From NCBI GenBank assembly GCA_964408085.1, contig CAYOYB010000010.1, positions 14,960 through 78,959 of the forward strand: a stretch of 64,000 nucleotides of DNA, written 5' to 3'. Positions 52,205 through 61,995 of this stretch are shown here, one piece after another. Position 1 is the first letter of the stretch; every line of letters begins with the position of its first letter. The DNA comes from CAJLIR01 sp964408085 (lineage in GTDB: Bacteria; Bacillota_I; Bacilli_A; RF39; UBA660). The notes beneath the pieces are model-generated. The model was not told the DNA's origin, made no database searches, and saw only the letters and a program-made list of their open reading frames with translations. The position numbers were made by a program, and so were the translations under genes.

Positions 52205-53371
52205 ATGGAAACAATCGTTAACGAATTAGACGAAAAAGTTATGAAATTGTTACATTTTTTTATAACAGAACAAGGCTATAATCCAATTATTCTACGTGGT
52301 GCCAAAGACGAAATTTGGTTAGAAAATTTAGAATCTGATTATGGTATTGTTCGAATTGTAACAAATTATATACATAATGATGAACAATTTGACTTTGATT
52401 TATTTAAAACAAATCAAATTATAAAGAAAATTAAGAAAAAAACTTTATCAGTTAATTTAAAAACATTAAGTATTTTTTTAAACTTAGGTGATAATGTAGC
52501 AGAGCTTAAAGAAGAACAATATAACTTTGGTAATATAGATTGTATTAGAATTAATGAAATTGATGATTTAAATAATTATAAATTTTTAACTAATATATTT
52601 CCTAATATATCTGTGTCAACAAAATTTAAAGAAAAGGGCGCAGAGCTATTTTTAAAAATAACTAAAGATATAAATAAAAAAAATGAAGAAGAAAGTAAAC
52701 AAGCTGAAGAATTATTTAAAATTAAAAAACCAATTGTTACTTATATCTTAATATTTATCAATGTTATTTTGTTCCTATTAACTTATATTTTAGGAAAAGG
52801 TAGTACTAATTTAAATACCCTAGTAAATTTTGGTGGCTTAGTAAAAATGCATGTTATTGGCGATTATGAACTGTTTAGATTAGTAACTTCTATTTTTTTG
52901 CATAATGGTATTTTTCATTTAGCATTTAACATGTATGCACTATATATTTTAGGTCCACAACTCGAAAGTTTTTTTGGTAAAATTAAATTTATAATTATTT
53001 ACTTATTAAGTGGAATTGCTGGTAATTTATTAAGCTTAATGTTTTTAGCAAATAATGTTGTTAGTGTTGGTGCTAGTGGAGCAATATTTGGTCTTATGGG
53101 TGCTTTACTATACTTTGGATACCATTATCGTGTATATTTAGGAACAGTTATTAAATCACAGATAATGCCTATCATTATTTTAAATTTAGGGTTAGGAATG
53201 CTTGTTTCTAATATAAACAATTTTGCTCATATTGGTGGATTAGTTGGTGGAATTTTAATTTCAATGACTGCAGGAGTTAAGTATAAATCAAAGATATCAG
53301 ATAAAATAAATGGTATAATTATGTCATTAATTTATTTTGGATTTATGATTTATATGGTATTTTTTAACTAA
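52205..53371 (+). CDS. Rhomboid-family intramembrane serine protease
   Basis: 388 residues. A cytoplasmic N-terminal domain (about 1-175) precedes six or seven membrane helices with NMYALYILGPQLESFFGK, the catalytic Ser in VGASGAIFGLMGALL and His in NFAHIGGLVGG. It resembles YqgP-type rhomboids of Bacilli, which also have a large cytoplasmic N terminus. GGAGGTTAAC precedes the ATG. It overlaps queH by one base. Confidence 0.88.
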   Translation: METIVNELDEKVMKLLHFFITEQGYNPIILRGAKDEIWLENLESDYGIVRIVTNYIHNDEQFDFDLFKTNQIIKKIKKKTLSVNLKTLSIFLNLGDNVAELKEEQYNFGNIDCIRINEIDDLNNYKFLTNIFPNISVSTKFKEKGAELFLKITKDINKKNEEESKQAEELFKIKKPIVTYILIFINVILFLLTYILGKGSTNLNTLVNFGGLVKMHVIGDYELFRLVTSIFLHNGIFHLAFNMYALYILGPQLESFFGKIKFIIIYLLSGIAGNLLSLMFLANNVVSVGASGAIFGLMGALLYFGYHYRVYLGTVIKSQIMPIIILNLGLGMLVSNINNFAHIGGLVGGILISMTAGVKYKSKISDKINGIIMSLIYFGFMIYMVFFN

Positions 53372-53991
53372 TGAACTATCAATTAAAATTAGAAGAAATT
53401 ATAAAAGAAAATGAAAAAAATAATTATGTACCAACTTTATTACTACATAGTTGTTGTGCACCATGTAGTAGTTATTGCTTAGAATATCTATCAGATTTTT
53501 TTAAAATAACAATTCTTTACTATAATCCAAATATAACAGAAAAAGAAGAATATTTAAAAAGAGTTAATGAGCAGCAAAGGTTAATTAAAGAGCTTCCATG
53601 TAAATATGAAATAAAATTTATTGAAGGTGACTACAATCCTGATTTATTTTTTGATATTTCTAAAGGTTTAGAGAACGAACCAGAAAGAGGAAATCGTTGT
53701 AGTAAATGTTATGAACTTAGAATGCGAGAAACAGCTATGATTGCTAAAAAATTAAAATTCGATTATTTTGCTACAACCTTAACCCTAAGTCCATATAAGA
53801 ATTCTAATAAAGTAAATGAAATAGGGGAAAATCTAGAAAATGAATTAAATATAAAATATTTATATTCTGATTTTAAAAAGAAAAATGGCTATAAAAGGTC
53901 AATTGAGCTTTCTAAAATATACAATTTATATAGACAAGATTATTGTGGATGTATTTATTCTAAACAAAATAAAATTAGAGAAACTATATAA
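53371..53991 (+). CDS. queH: Epoxyqueuosine reductase QueH
   Basis: 206 residues. LLHSCCAPCSSYC (N-terminal Cys pairs), GNRCSKCYELRM, TLTLSPYKN and DYCGCIYSKQ (C-terminal Cys pair) are the conserved iron-sulfur/zinc ligands of QueH, which finishes queuosine synthesis in tRNA. The last 17 codons plus the terminator are duplicated at 63752-63824, marking the insertion point of the downstream island. Confidence 0.9.
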   Translation: MNYQLKLEEIIKENEKNNYVPTLLLHSCCAPCSSYCLEYLSDFFKITILYYNPNITEKEEYLKRVNEQQRLIKELPCKYEIKFIEGDYNPDLFFDISKGLENEPERGNRCSKCYELRMRETAMIAKKLKFDYFATTLTLSPYKNSNKVNEIGENLENELNIKYLYSDFKKKNGYKRSIELSKIYNLYRQDYCGCIYSKQNKIRETI

Positions 53992-54013
53992 TTTTAAAAT
54001 TATATAGTTTTTT
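53941..54013 (+). repeat. 73-bp direct repeat, left copy (queH 3' end and terminator)
   Basis: Positions 53941-54013 align without gaps to 63752-63824 with 67 of 73 identical: differences are three at the GGA codon, one T/C, and two in the terminator loop. The right copy still encodes YCxCIYSKQNKIRETI and stop. The two copies bracket 9.74 kb. Confidence 0.85.
53981..54013 (+). terminator. queH terminator
   Basis: A perfect 30-base palindrome (53981-54010) centred on ATTTTAAAAT, with the T-run continuing to 54013. Confidence 0.75.
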
Positions 54014-54049
54014 AACGTTATAAATATTCTTAAAGAATAAAATTTAATG

Positions 54050-54078
54050 TTGACAATTAAAGGCTATTCACTTATAAT
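54050..54078 (+). promoter_or_regulatory. Consensus promoter of the island operon
   Basis: TTGACA (54050-54055), 17-base spacer, TATAAT (54073-54078): a perfect sigma-A promoter placed 36 bases inside the left repeat. It should drive the telA-like gene and the whole array; no terminator is visible until the right repeat. Confidence 0.85.
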
Positions 54079-54102
54079 AAAGCACTATGAGGTGGAATTT
54101 AT

Positions 54103-55317
54103 ATGGAGAATATGACAAAACTAGGTATTGATTTAGAAGAAATGCGAAATTTTAAATTTAAAAGAATCGATTTAACAGATCCAAATTCAATTTTAAACTA
54201 TGGTAATGATGTTATAGAAATTATGAGTAGTATTGTTAGTTCACTTAGGAAAATAATGCGCGAAGAAGATACAAGTACTGTTAATTTTATTGAAGATATT
54301 GCAAGCATTAACGCTTTCGATAATGAATTAGAACAATTAAAAACTAAAAATAATAAAGGACAAAACAGTAGTTTTTTAGAACAATTAGTTAATAAAGTTT
54401 TGGATAAACTGCCTGTGTCATTAAAAGATAATCAAGACAAAAAAATAGATACTTATGCAGATTTATACGCAAAATACTGTGATAATATTGATAATATATG
54501 TAATAAGATAATAGAAGACCAAACTAATTTAAAAAATACTATGAATACAAGTTATGAATTATTAAAAATTTTAGATGTATTACTCGAATTATTAGAAAAC
54601 GTTATTATAACTGGTGAAAATGATAAAAATGAATATTTAAAAAAATTAAATGAATTAGGTAAAGATTCTATCAATGAAAGAAAGGCCAAAACTATAAGAC
54701 ATAATGTTGTAACATTTGAGAAAAAATTAAGTACACTAAGAGAATCTTTAGCAACAAATAATGCACTTTATGATAATTTAGAAGTCAAGAATATGCCTAA
54801 TATAGAAATTCTTATGCAATATGATAATTTCGTTAAAACGATATCTCCAAACTTAAAATTTCAAAGTTATGATACCATAGGAACAAAACAACAATCAGAT
54901 AGACTTAATAGTCTTCAACAATTATCAAAAGCAGTTAATTCTAGTATGATTAAAAACTCTGAAACCTTAAACGAAAATTTAGCTAATGCGCAGCAAATTG
55001 GAAGTAGTGGTTTTATCGAAGTTAATACATTAACTACATTAAGAGATAATACTTTTAAAGCACTTAGTCAGTTAGAAAACTATCAAGCGATTATGGCTGA
55101 AAAACGTCGAGCAAATGATGAAATTGTTAATGGAATTTTAAATGATTTTAAGAAATTTGGCTCAACACCAGAAAATCTTTTAACTAGTACTGATTTCGAT
55201 ATTGATTGTACTGATGATTTTGGTGAAAAAAATTTGCTTGAAGTAGCATCATTTTCTAATGAAGAAGAAAATGGCAAAACTTTAAAAAAGAAATTAGGTA
55301 CAATGGATGATGATTAA
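54103..55317 (+). CDS. TelA-family protein (toxic anion resistance family)
   Basis: 404 residues, soluble, almost entirely helical. The segments YAKYCDNIDNICNKIIEDQT, LLELLENVIITGENDKNEYL, NSSMIKNSETLNENLANAQQ and VNTLTTLRDNTFKALSQLEN follow the TelA pattern, including the NAEML-like and DIETLKKTN-like blocks. TelA proteins are linked to tellurite and cell-envelope stress resistance, but the mechanism is not known. GAGGTGG precedes the ATG. First gene of the island operon; the stop overlaps the next gene by 11 bases. Confidence 0.78.
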   Translation: MENMTKLGIDLEEMRNFKFKRIDLTDPNSILNYGNDVIEIMSSIVSSLRKIMREEDTSTVNFIEDIASINAFDNELEQLKTKNNKGQNSSFLEQLVNKVLDKLPVSLKDNQDKKIDTYADLYAKYCDNIDNICNKIIEDQTNLKNTMNTSYELLKILDVLLELLENVIITGENDKNEYLKKLNELGKDSINERKAKTIRHNVVTFEKKLSTLRESLATNNALYDNLEVKNMPNIEILMQYDNFVKTISPNLKFQSYDTIGTKQQSDRLNSLQQLSKAVNSSMIKNSETLNENLANAQQIGSSGFIEVNTLTTLRDNTFKALSQLENYQAIMAEKRRANDEIVNGILNDFKKFGSTPENLLTSTDFDIDCTDDFGEKNLLEVASFSNEEENGKTLKKKLGTMDDD

Positions 55318-56509
55318 AATTACTAATAATTTATTATCTTCAATTAAAAATCTTAAATTAATTCAATTTTATCAGGTTTATGAAAATACCAATACTTTAG
55401 GTTTAAAGATTATTTATGGAAATGATGAAATCTTTAGTGCTGATTATCGTGATGAAAAATTTTATGAATATGTTAATTATGTAATAAATTTATATAATAT
55501 TGAAAAAAACAATAATTTTATATATTTAAATAATTTTACTGGAGAAACAATACAAAATATAAACATTCCAAAGCCTGATAATGATTTTTATCAAACATTT
55601 CCTATTGTTGAATTAGGGCGTTTACATTTCAGAATAAAAATAATTGAAGAATATATTATAAATATGTCAAAAAATATATTATCTTCAATTTTTTTGCAAG
55701 ATAAGAATATTAATATAACTAGTTTTAAAGGTTATAAAAATAATTTTATGTTATTATATGAAGTTATTGATGAATTTAGTTCTGTGGATAACATTTGTCT
55801 ATATTATAATATACATAGAATTGATAATAATAAATATTTAATTAAGACTAAGCAAATCGAGAATAAACTATTTAATTTTGAAGCTACACTTGAATTTAGT
55901 AAAAATTCAGTTAATATTACTTGGAATGGATTAAATAGTAATTTTATTGGTCGTAATATTAATCATTTTGAGGAAGCCAATAATACTAATGTTATTAAAT
56001 TTAATAATAATGGTGATGAAAATTATATATACTTAGAACAACCACTATTAGATATTAATGATACTACACATGATCACATAAATTCTTATTTAGATAATTG
56101 CAATTTAGGCAATATTTCGTCTCTCAAATCTTATGTTCTAAATCAATATTTAAGCAAGGAAGAAGAATTTAAAGATGACAAATTCGATACTAAATATTAT
56201 CATATTACTTTAAAACCAAGTGTTGTAAAAATACATTATGTAGAAGAAGTTGGTTATTTAAAAGAAAATAATTTTCGCTTAATTACTGAAAATAAAGAAA
56301 ATGAATTTACTTTTTTAAAATTTAGCAATAATGGTAGAGATTATGTTTTAAGACAAACAGAAATACAAAAAGATTATCTATCTAAATATAACTATTGTGT
56401 ATATGGAAATCCTAGTAATGACTTATTAAATTTTACTAATTTTGAAGATATCCAAAGAATAAATGATAATGTGGAAAGTATTACTGATATCAAAAAATTA
56501 ATTAAATAA
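55307..56509 (+). CDS. Unknown protein of the island operon
   Basis: 400 residues, soluble, Asn/Asp/Tyr-rich with alternating hydrophobic residues that suggest beta structure (LGLKIIYGNDEIFSADYRDE; NENYIYL-type strands). No motif known to me. It overlaps the TelA-family gene, so the two are coupled; it may be its partner. It is followed after about 20 bases by the first large paralogue. Confidence 0.65.
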   Translation: MMIKITNNLLSSIKNLKLIQFYQVYENTNTLGLKIIYGNDEIFSADYRDEKFYEYVNYVINLYNIEKNNNFIYLNNFTGETIQNINIPKPDNDFYQTFPIVELGRLHFRIKIIEEYIINMSKNILSSIFLQDKNINITSFKGYKNNFMLLYEVIDEFSSVDNICLYYNIHRIDNNKYLIKTKQIENKLFNFEATLEFSKNSVNITWNGLNSNFIGRNINHFEEANNTNVIKFNNNGDENYIYLEQPLLDINDTTHDHINSYLDNCNLGNISSLKSYVLNQYLSKEEEFKDDKFDTKYYHITLKPSVVKIHYVEEVGYLKENNFRLITENKENEFTFLKFSNNGRDYVLRQTEIQKDYLSKYNYCVYGNPSNDLLNFTNFEDIQRINDNVESITDIKKLIK

Positions 56510-56529
56510 AAAAGAATTGTGGTGAAAAT

Positions 56530-58431
56530 ATGACTTCAATTAATAAATTGCGATTAAAAAAATATCTTAAAGAAAAAAATTTTGGTACTCTTTTATCACA
56601 TTGTTCGTTTCCTAACTGTGTAATAGATAGATTATTAGATATTTCTATTAAAGATGGTAGCATCCTTACTGATTCCCTGTTTATTGATAGATTTACAACT
56701 TTTGATAGAATATATAGGGAGTGTTCTATAGATGCTAGTAATGAAAAAGAATTAAACGACTATTTTAAATTAGTTGAGATTTATCTTTTTATTACTAAAA
56801 GAGGACATGTTAGCGTTGATTGGAGCAGTTTATTAATCTCTAATTCTTATAATTTATTTAATGATAAAAAGAAAACATTTCAGTTTTTAAATAGATTAAT
56901 TGAAGTAATCACCAAGTCAGATATTGATAAACATAAGTTACACAAATATGTATATAAAATTAATGAATATTTAACAGAATCAAGAAAATATTATAATGAT
57001 GAGGTTATATATTTAAGTAGATTAGTATCTGAATTGGAACCTATTTTAGAATCAACTCACTTAATTGATGATTTAATTAAACAGGATAAAAAATTAGCTG
57101 GTATTTATGATATTGATGAAGAAAGAATATCTAAGATAGAAGAAGTTTTAAATAACTTTGATAAAAAAACAAATACTTTAAATAACAAAATAGATAATTT
57201 ATTTTCCAACATTGATGATATGGAAGAATATGTAGATAATTATTCAGCTAAAATAAAAAAGGAATTGTTGGACTGCAAAAAAGATATTTTAAGTGAAATA
57301 AAAAAAGCTTTAGATGATTCAATGCCAAATAGTAATAAAAAACCTAAAAACAAGAAGAAAAAAGTAAAAGCAAGCAATAAAATTAGTGATTATTCTGAGC
57401 AAAATGATTTTTTACATCACGAAGCAATAAATTTATTGGGGGCTGATTTTAGTTTAGAAGAATATTCTATATTTAAAAGATTTTATGCTGCTAATGGAAC
57501 AAATATATTAAAAAAAATTATAGATAATAACCATTCTTTTATGGTAAATTTTGGTTTTCATTTGTCACATATTGGCAATTTTTTGGAATGTGATTTTTTA
57601 AGTATTATAAATAATATAGGTATAGCTATATTTGCAAATTTAAATAGGAGTCAATTTGAGTGTATATTTGTGCTTCTTGATAATAAAGCTCTTTTAGATA
57701 GAATGATACAACTATTAAAGTTAAATCCTACTTTTACAGTTGACTATTCTAAGATAATTTGGTTATTGAAATGGTTTGATGTTGATTTTCTTGCTAATGC
57801 TGATGAGAAATTGCAAAACACTTTCGATATTACGTCTAAATATGATTATGATAACTTAAACAGAGTATTAGAGATTAATCCTAATTTTAGAGTATATGTT
57901 GAAGACTTTGATATTAAAATTACAGAAAAAATAGGTATAAAAACTGTTGCGTTTAGTGATGAGAAAAGGCAAAAAACAATAAATATGTTTGATGATAAAA
58001 AGTGTTTAAATAAATTATTACAAATATTGGAAATTGATGAAAATTTTAATTTGTATGAAATAAATTTTGATTTAACATGCGAATGTTATCATGATTTGTA
58101 TAATTTATGTTTATTTTATCATTCACCTAACCACATTGCATCGCAAATATGTGAATATGATTTTCTAAAGCGAATAGATGACATTATTGTCTCTTCTAGT
58201 GTAGAAGAAATAATGTATTTTAACGATAATCATTTATTTGAAAAAATAGTTAGTTTATTATGTATAGAGGAATACTATAAAATATTTAATACTTTATCTT
58301 TTGAATTTAAGAAAAAACTACTTAGTTTTTCAGATCCATTTTCAGTGAAATTAGAACTTTTCACGCTACAGGATAATCTTTTCAAAAAAAAGAAACAAGT
58401 AACAAAAGCATTAACAAAGAAATTGTGGTGA
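56530..58431 (+). CDS. Island paralogue 1: helical / coiled-coil / repeat protein
   Basis: 633 residues, soluble. Shared architecture of the four paralogues: (a) helical N-terminal domain with SRKYYNDEVIYLSR; (b) the signature KKLAGIYDIDEERI at about residue 187 leading into a coiled coil (EEVLNNFDKKTNTLNNKIDN); (c) here a basic linker (NKKPKNKKKKVKAS); (d) C-terminal tandem repeats of about 45-50 residues (LKLNPTFTVDYSKIIWLLKW; LEINPNFRVYVEDFDIKITE). It is the most divergent copy. GGTGAAAAT precedes the ATG. Function unknown. Confidence 0.7.
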   Translation: MTSINKLRLKKYLKEKNFGTLLSHCSFPNCVIDRLLDISIKDGSILTDSLFIDRFTTFDRIYRECSIDASNEKELNDYFKLVEIYLFITKRGHVSVDWSSLLISNSYNLFNDKKKTFQFLNRLIEVITKSDIDKHKLHKYVYKINEYLTESRKYYNDEVIYLSRLVSELEPILESTHLIDDLIKQDKKLAGIYDIDEERISKIEEVLNNFDKKTNTLNNKIDNLFSNIDDMEEYVDNYSAKIKKELLDCKKDILSEIKKALDDSMPNSNKKPKNKKKKVKASNKISDYSEQNDFLHHEAINLLGADFSLEEYSIFKRFYAANGTNILKKIIDNNHSFMVNFGFHLSHIGNFLECDFLSIINNIGIAIFANLNRSQFECIFVLLDNKALLDRMIQLLKLNPTFTVDYSKIIWLLKWFDVDFLANADEKLQNTFDITSKYDYDNLNRVLEINPNFRVYVEDFDIKITEKIGIKTVAFSDEKRQKTINMFDDKKCLNKLLQILEIDENFNLYEINFDLTCECYHDLYNLCLFYHSPNHIASQICEYDFLKRIDDIIVSSSVEEIMYFNDNHLFEKIVSLLCIEEYYKIFNTLSFEFKKKLLSFSDPFSVKLELFTLQDNLFKKKKQVTKALTKKLW

Positions 58432-58435
58432 TAAT

Positions 58436-60223
58436 ATGTTATCAGATTATATTTATAATACAGAAAATAAAAATAGATTTGCTGACATTATTAAGTTTAT
58501 AAAATCTAATAAATTTTTAAATAATGCTAATAAAAATATAATTTTAAATTATTTAAATAATTTAAAGAAAAATAAAATAATTAGTTTTTGTAACGACAAA
58601 TTATTAGAAGAAGTAATTTATACATATATTAATGAAGCAATTAAAGGTCTGAAATTTTCAGATTGTATAAATATCTCTGAATATTTATATAGAGAAAATG
58701 TACTAGATGAAAATAGTGAAATAGAAATAAATAATTATATTGGATTATTTAAATTAGTTAGTAAATATTATAGTCTTATTTTAGAAATACATGATGGAGA
58801 AATTTTTCATATTGTTAAGATTGATTATATTAATAATATATACAATTTTTTTGAAAATGCAAATAATGCTAAGCTTATTATAATAAAAATAATTCAAAAT
58901 GAAATTAAATCTGATATAATATTAAAATCAATTTATGAGTGTATGAAGAAAACTCATAGATATTATACTGATGAATATACCTTTGCAAGGGTCATGATTA
59001 ATGTGATTGATGAGTTAGAGTCATTATCTATTAGTAATTCAGAAGAAATAGAAAATTATATACATAATCAAATAAAATTAGCAAAAAAACAAGCAGGTAT
59101 TTATGAGGTTGATGAAGAAAAACTTCAAACTTTAGAAGAAAAAATAAAAGAGTTAGAAAATAAATTAGATAGCATAGAAAAAGCTGCTGAAAAAAATTCT
59201 AATAATTATGCGCAAATAGAAGTAGAAGCAAAAACAAAAACAATATTGAGTGACATATCAAATTTTAAAATAATTGATATAAGTGAAGAAGAACAAATAA
59301 AAAAATTATTACAAAAAGCAAAAATATATTATAATCATTTTAAATCAGGAACAAATGATACTAGTTGGTTTTGTCCTTATGTAATTGATAAATTAGGAAC
59401 AGAATTTGTTGTCAATTCACCTCCAAATTTTATTAATTATATATATAAAAAGGGTTTGATTGATGAATTAAGTAATATATTAAAAATAAATCCTCATTTT
59501 TACCTAGAAAATGCAGGTTGGTTTAATAAGGAAATAATTGAGATGTTTGGGATTAAATTAATTGCTACTCAGTTTAATGAAAGTGTTCAAAATTTTATTA
59601 ATTGTTCCTTTGATGAAACTACGTATCCATCACTAAAGAAAATAATTGAAATTAATCCTAATTTTATTACGCAAATCGCAACTTTAGAAAGAGATGCATA
59701 TGTTCATGCAAAAATGTTGGATTTAGAATATATTGCTTATATAGATATGAATAAAGTAAAAACAGATGAATATTTTTCTAAATGCAATAAAATATCAAAA
59801 TTAGCCAGTATTTCAAAAATAAACAATACTTTTTTTATAAATGATTGTATTGAAACTACTGATGAGCAATCTATTGTCTATTTAAAAAAGAATACAATTG
59901 AATCCATAATTAATATATTAAACATTAATGAAATAATAAAAATGTTTGATAATAATTCTATAAATTATAAAAAGTTGTGCAATTGTTTAATTATTGCTCG
60001 TAGTATGAATTTTAGCTATGATTCATTAACAATGAGTTTTTTATCACTATCCGATGAATATAGAGAACAAATATTTAATATTCCTAATTTAGAACAAGAT
60101 GATATCTCTAATTTGGATAATATTCAAAAAAAAGAAATTATAAGAGAATTACAAAGAATTTTAAATAATTATAAAAAACAAACAAGAAGAAAAAGATTAA
60201 TATTTAATCGAGGTAAAAAATAA
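58436..60223 (+). CDS. Island paralogue 2
   Basis: 595 residues with the same plan: N-terminal helical domain ending THRYYTDEYTFARVM, signature KKQAGIYEVDEEKLQTLEEK at about 215, coiled coil (LENKLDSIEKAAEKNSNNYA), then repeats (ILKINPHFYLENAGWFNKEI; IEMFGIKLIAT; KIIEINPNFITQIATLERDA). The coiled-coil DNA at 59171-59221 is 48/51 identical to 60943-60993 in paralogue 3, so the two diverged or recombined recently here. The C terminus is basic (KKQTRRKRLIFNRGKK). It starts 4 bases after paralogue 1. Confidence 0.7.
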   Translation: MLSDYIYNTENKNRFADIIKFIKSNKFLNNANKNIILNYLNNLKKNKIISFCNDKLLEEVIYTYINEAIKGLKFSDCINISEYLYRENVLDENSEIEINNYIGLFKLVSKYYSLILEIHDGEIFHIVKIDYINNIYNFFENANNAKLIIIKIIQNEIKSDIILKSIYECMKKTHRYYTDEYTFARVMINVIDELESLSISNSEEIENYIHNQIKLAKKQAGIYEVDEEKLQTLEEKIKELENKLDSIEKAAEKNSNNYAQIEVEAKTKTILSDISNFKIIDISEEEQIKKLLQKAKIYYNHFKSGTNDTSWFCPYVIDKLGTEFVVNSPPNFINYIYKKGLIDELSNILKINPHFYLENAGWFNKEIIEMFGIKLIATQFNESVQNFINCSFDETTYPSLKKIIEINPNFITQIATLERDAYVHAKMLDLEYIAYIDMNKVKTDEYFSKCNKISKLASISKINNTFFINDCIETTDEQSIVYLKKNTIESIINILNINEIIKMFDNNSINYKKLCNCLIIARSMNFSYDSLTMSFLSLSDEYREQIFNIPNLEQDDISNLDNIQKKEIIRELQRILNNYKKQTRRKRLIFNRGKK

Positions 60224-61986
60224 TGTTTAATTATGCTATAGATAAAACACTAAAAAAAGAAATTAAAGAAATTTATAATTATATAAATAAAAATCCACTA
60301 TTGTTCAACAAAGATTCTATAAAATATCTATCTGATATTATAGGAGGAAAGCAACAATTATTTTGTAACACATATACTTTAAAAAGTATTATTAGTATTA
60401 CATTATCATGTGATAAACATATGGTCGATACTGATTACCTTTCTGTAGCAAAAAAGCTATATGAATTAAATGTGTCAGCCATAGAAACTAACGATGAAAT
60501 AAATAATTTTCTAAATATTTATAAATTGATATTAGGAATAGATTGTTATAATTTAATTAGTGATCAATATAAAAAGAATTGTTTAATAGATAATATAAAT
60601 TTTATTTATAATTCTTTTGAAAATAAAAATTTAGTTAGAATTATATTTCATGAAATTGACTTATTATTAATTAGCAAGAAAGATAGACCTGAGATATTTT
60701 CCTATTTAAAAAAATATATTAGTCAATCACGTATGTATTATAGTGATGAATTACTTTATGTAAGTTCTATAAATAACTTTTTAAATAAGATTGCATACTG
60801 CATTAATGATGCAATAATACTAGGTTGCATAATAGAGGAACAGTTATCTTTTGACAAAAGATTAGCAGGTGTTTATGATATTGATGAGAAAAAAATAAAA
60901 GAGTTAGAAGAAAAAATATTTGAGTTAGCAGATAAATTAGGTAGCATAGAAAAAGATGCTGAAAAAAATTCTAATAATTATGCAAAAATAGAATCAAAAT
61001 CAAAAGAAATATTGAGCGATATAGAAAAATATAAAACAGTTAAAACTGGCAATAGATATAAAATAGTCAATAATGAGGAATTAGAAAGAAAAAATTTACT
61101 ATATAAAATAAGAATGCGTAACACTAACTTTAATTTAAAAACATCAGATACAAGATGGCTTTGTAAAGAGGTAATAGACAAATTAGGAATAAAGTATATT
61201 GCAAATAGTAGTCATAGTCAACAAGAATCTATTGATATAGCATATAAAAATAATCAATTAGAGACACTGTGTCAAATACTTAAATTAAATCCTGACTTTA
61301 TTTTACTTAGCCCAATTTTACTTACTAAAGAAATTGTAGAATCATTTGATTTTCATTTAATTGCCAATGTTTTTATAAGAGATGTACAAACATTTGTAGT
61401 AAATCTTTTCAATATTGGAGAAATAACTGCGCTTAAAGAGATATTAAAGATTAATCCAAATTATAATCTTTTGGATACATATATTAATCAATATATTATC
61501 AACAAAAAAGTTATAGAACAATTTAGTGTTGAATATGTTGCTAACTGTAGTAACGAGAGCAAACATACCATTTTTTATTTTTCTATGGCAAATGAGCTTT
61601 CTAAATTAGTTGATATTTTTAAAATCGAGCCTAATTTCTATATAAATGAAACAGTCGATAACAAATCAATTTGCTATTACAGTAATATTATTTGTCCATT
61701 AATTCAAAATTTTGATATTAAAGAAATAATTGATTTCTTTGATGTAGAGGGAAAAAATCTGCATAATTTTATTAACGTATATGAAAAAATTCGTTGGTAT
61801 AAGGTGAAAACACAAAAAAATGACAATTCGATAAACGAATTTATTAATGTAAGTCCAGAGGATAGAAAAAAAGTATTAAATATAAACACGAATATTTTTA
61901 ATGATGGCATGGTTGATATGTTATTTGAACAAATAGTGAAAATAAATGCTACCAAGCTAAAATTTAAAAAGTTAATAAAAAAGTAG
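60223..61986 (+). CDS. Island paralogue 3
   Basis: 587 residues: N-terminal helical domain (LKKEIKEIYNYINKNPLLFN; YNSFENKNLVRIIFHEIDLL; SRMYYSDELLYVSSINNFLN), signature DKRLAGVYDIDEKKIKELEE at about 209, coiled coil (LGSIEKDAEKNSNNYAKIES), then repeats (LKLNPDFILLSPILLTKEIV; ILKINPNYNLLDTYINQYII; EQFSVEYVANCSNESKH). Its start overlaps the previous stop (TAATG). Function unknown. Confidence 0.7.
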   Translation: MFNYAIDKTLKKEIKEIYNYINKNPLLFNKDSIKYLSDIIGGKQQLFCNTYTLKSIISITLSCDKHMVDTDYLSVAKKLYELNVSAIETNDEINNFLNIYKLILGIDCYNLISDQYKKNCLIDNINFIYNSFENKNLVRIIFHEIDLLLISKKDRPEIFSYLKKYISQSRMYYSDELLYVSSINNFLNKIAYCINDAIILGCIIEEQLSFDKRLAGVYDIDEKKIKELEEKIFELADKLGSIEKDAEKNSNNYAKIESKSKEILSDIEKYKTVKTGNRYKIVNNEELERKNLLYKIRMRNTNFNLKTSDTRWLCKEVIDKLGIKYIANSSHSQQESIDIAYKNNQLETLCQILKLNPDFILLSPILLTKEIVESFDFHLIANVFIRDVQTFVVNLFNIGEITALKEILKINPNYNLLDTYINQYIINKKVIEQFSVEYVANCSNESKHTIFYFSMANELSKLVDIFKIEPNFYINETVDNKSICYYSNIICPLIQNFDIKEIIDFFDVEGKNLHNFINVYEKIRWYKVKTQKNDNSINEFINVSPEDRKKVLNINTNIFNDGMVDMLFEQIVKINATKLKFKKLIKK

Positions 61987-61995
61987 GCGAAGAAG

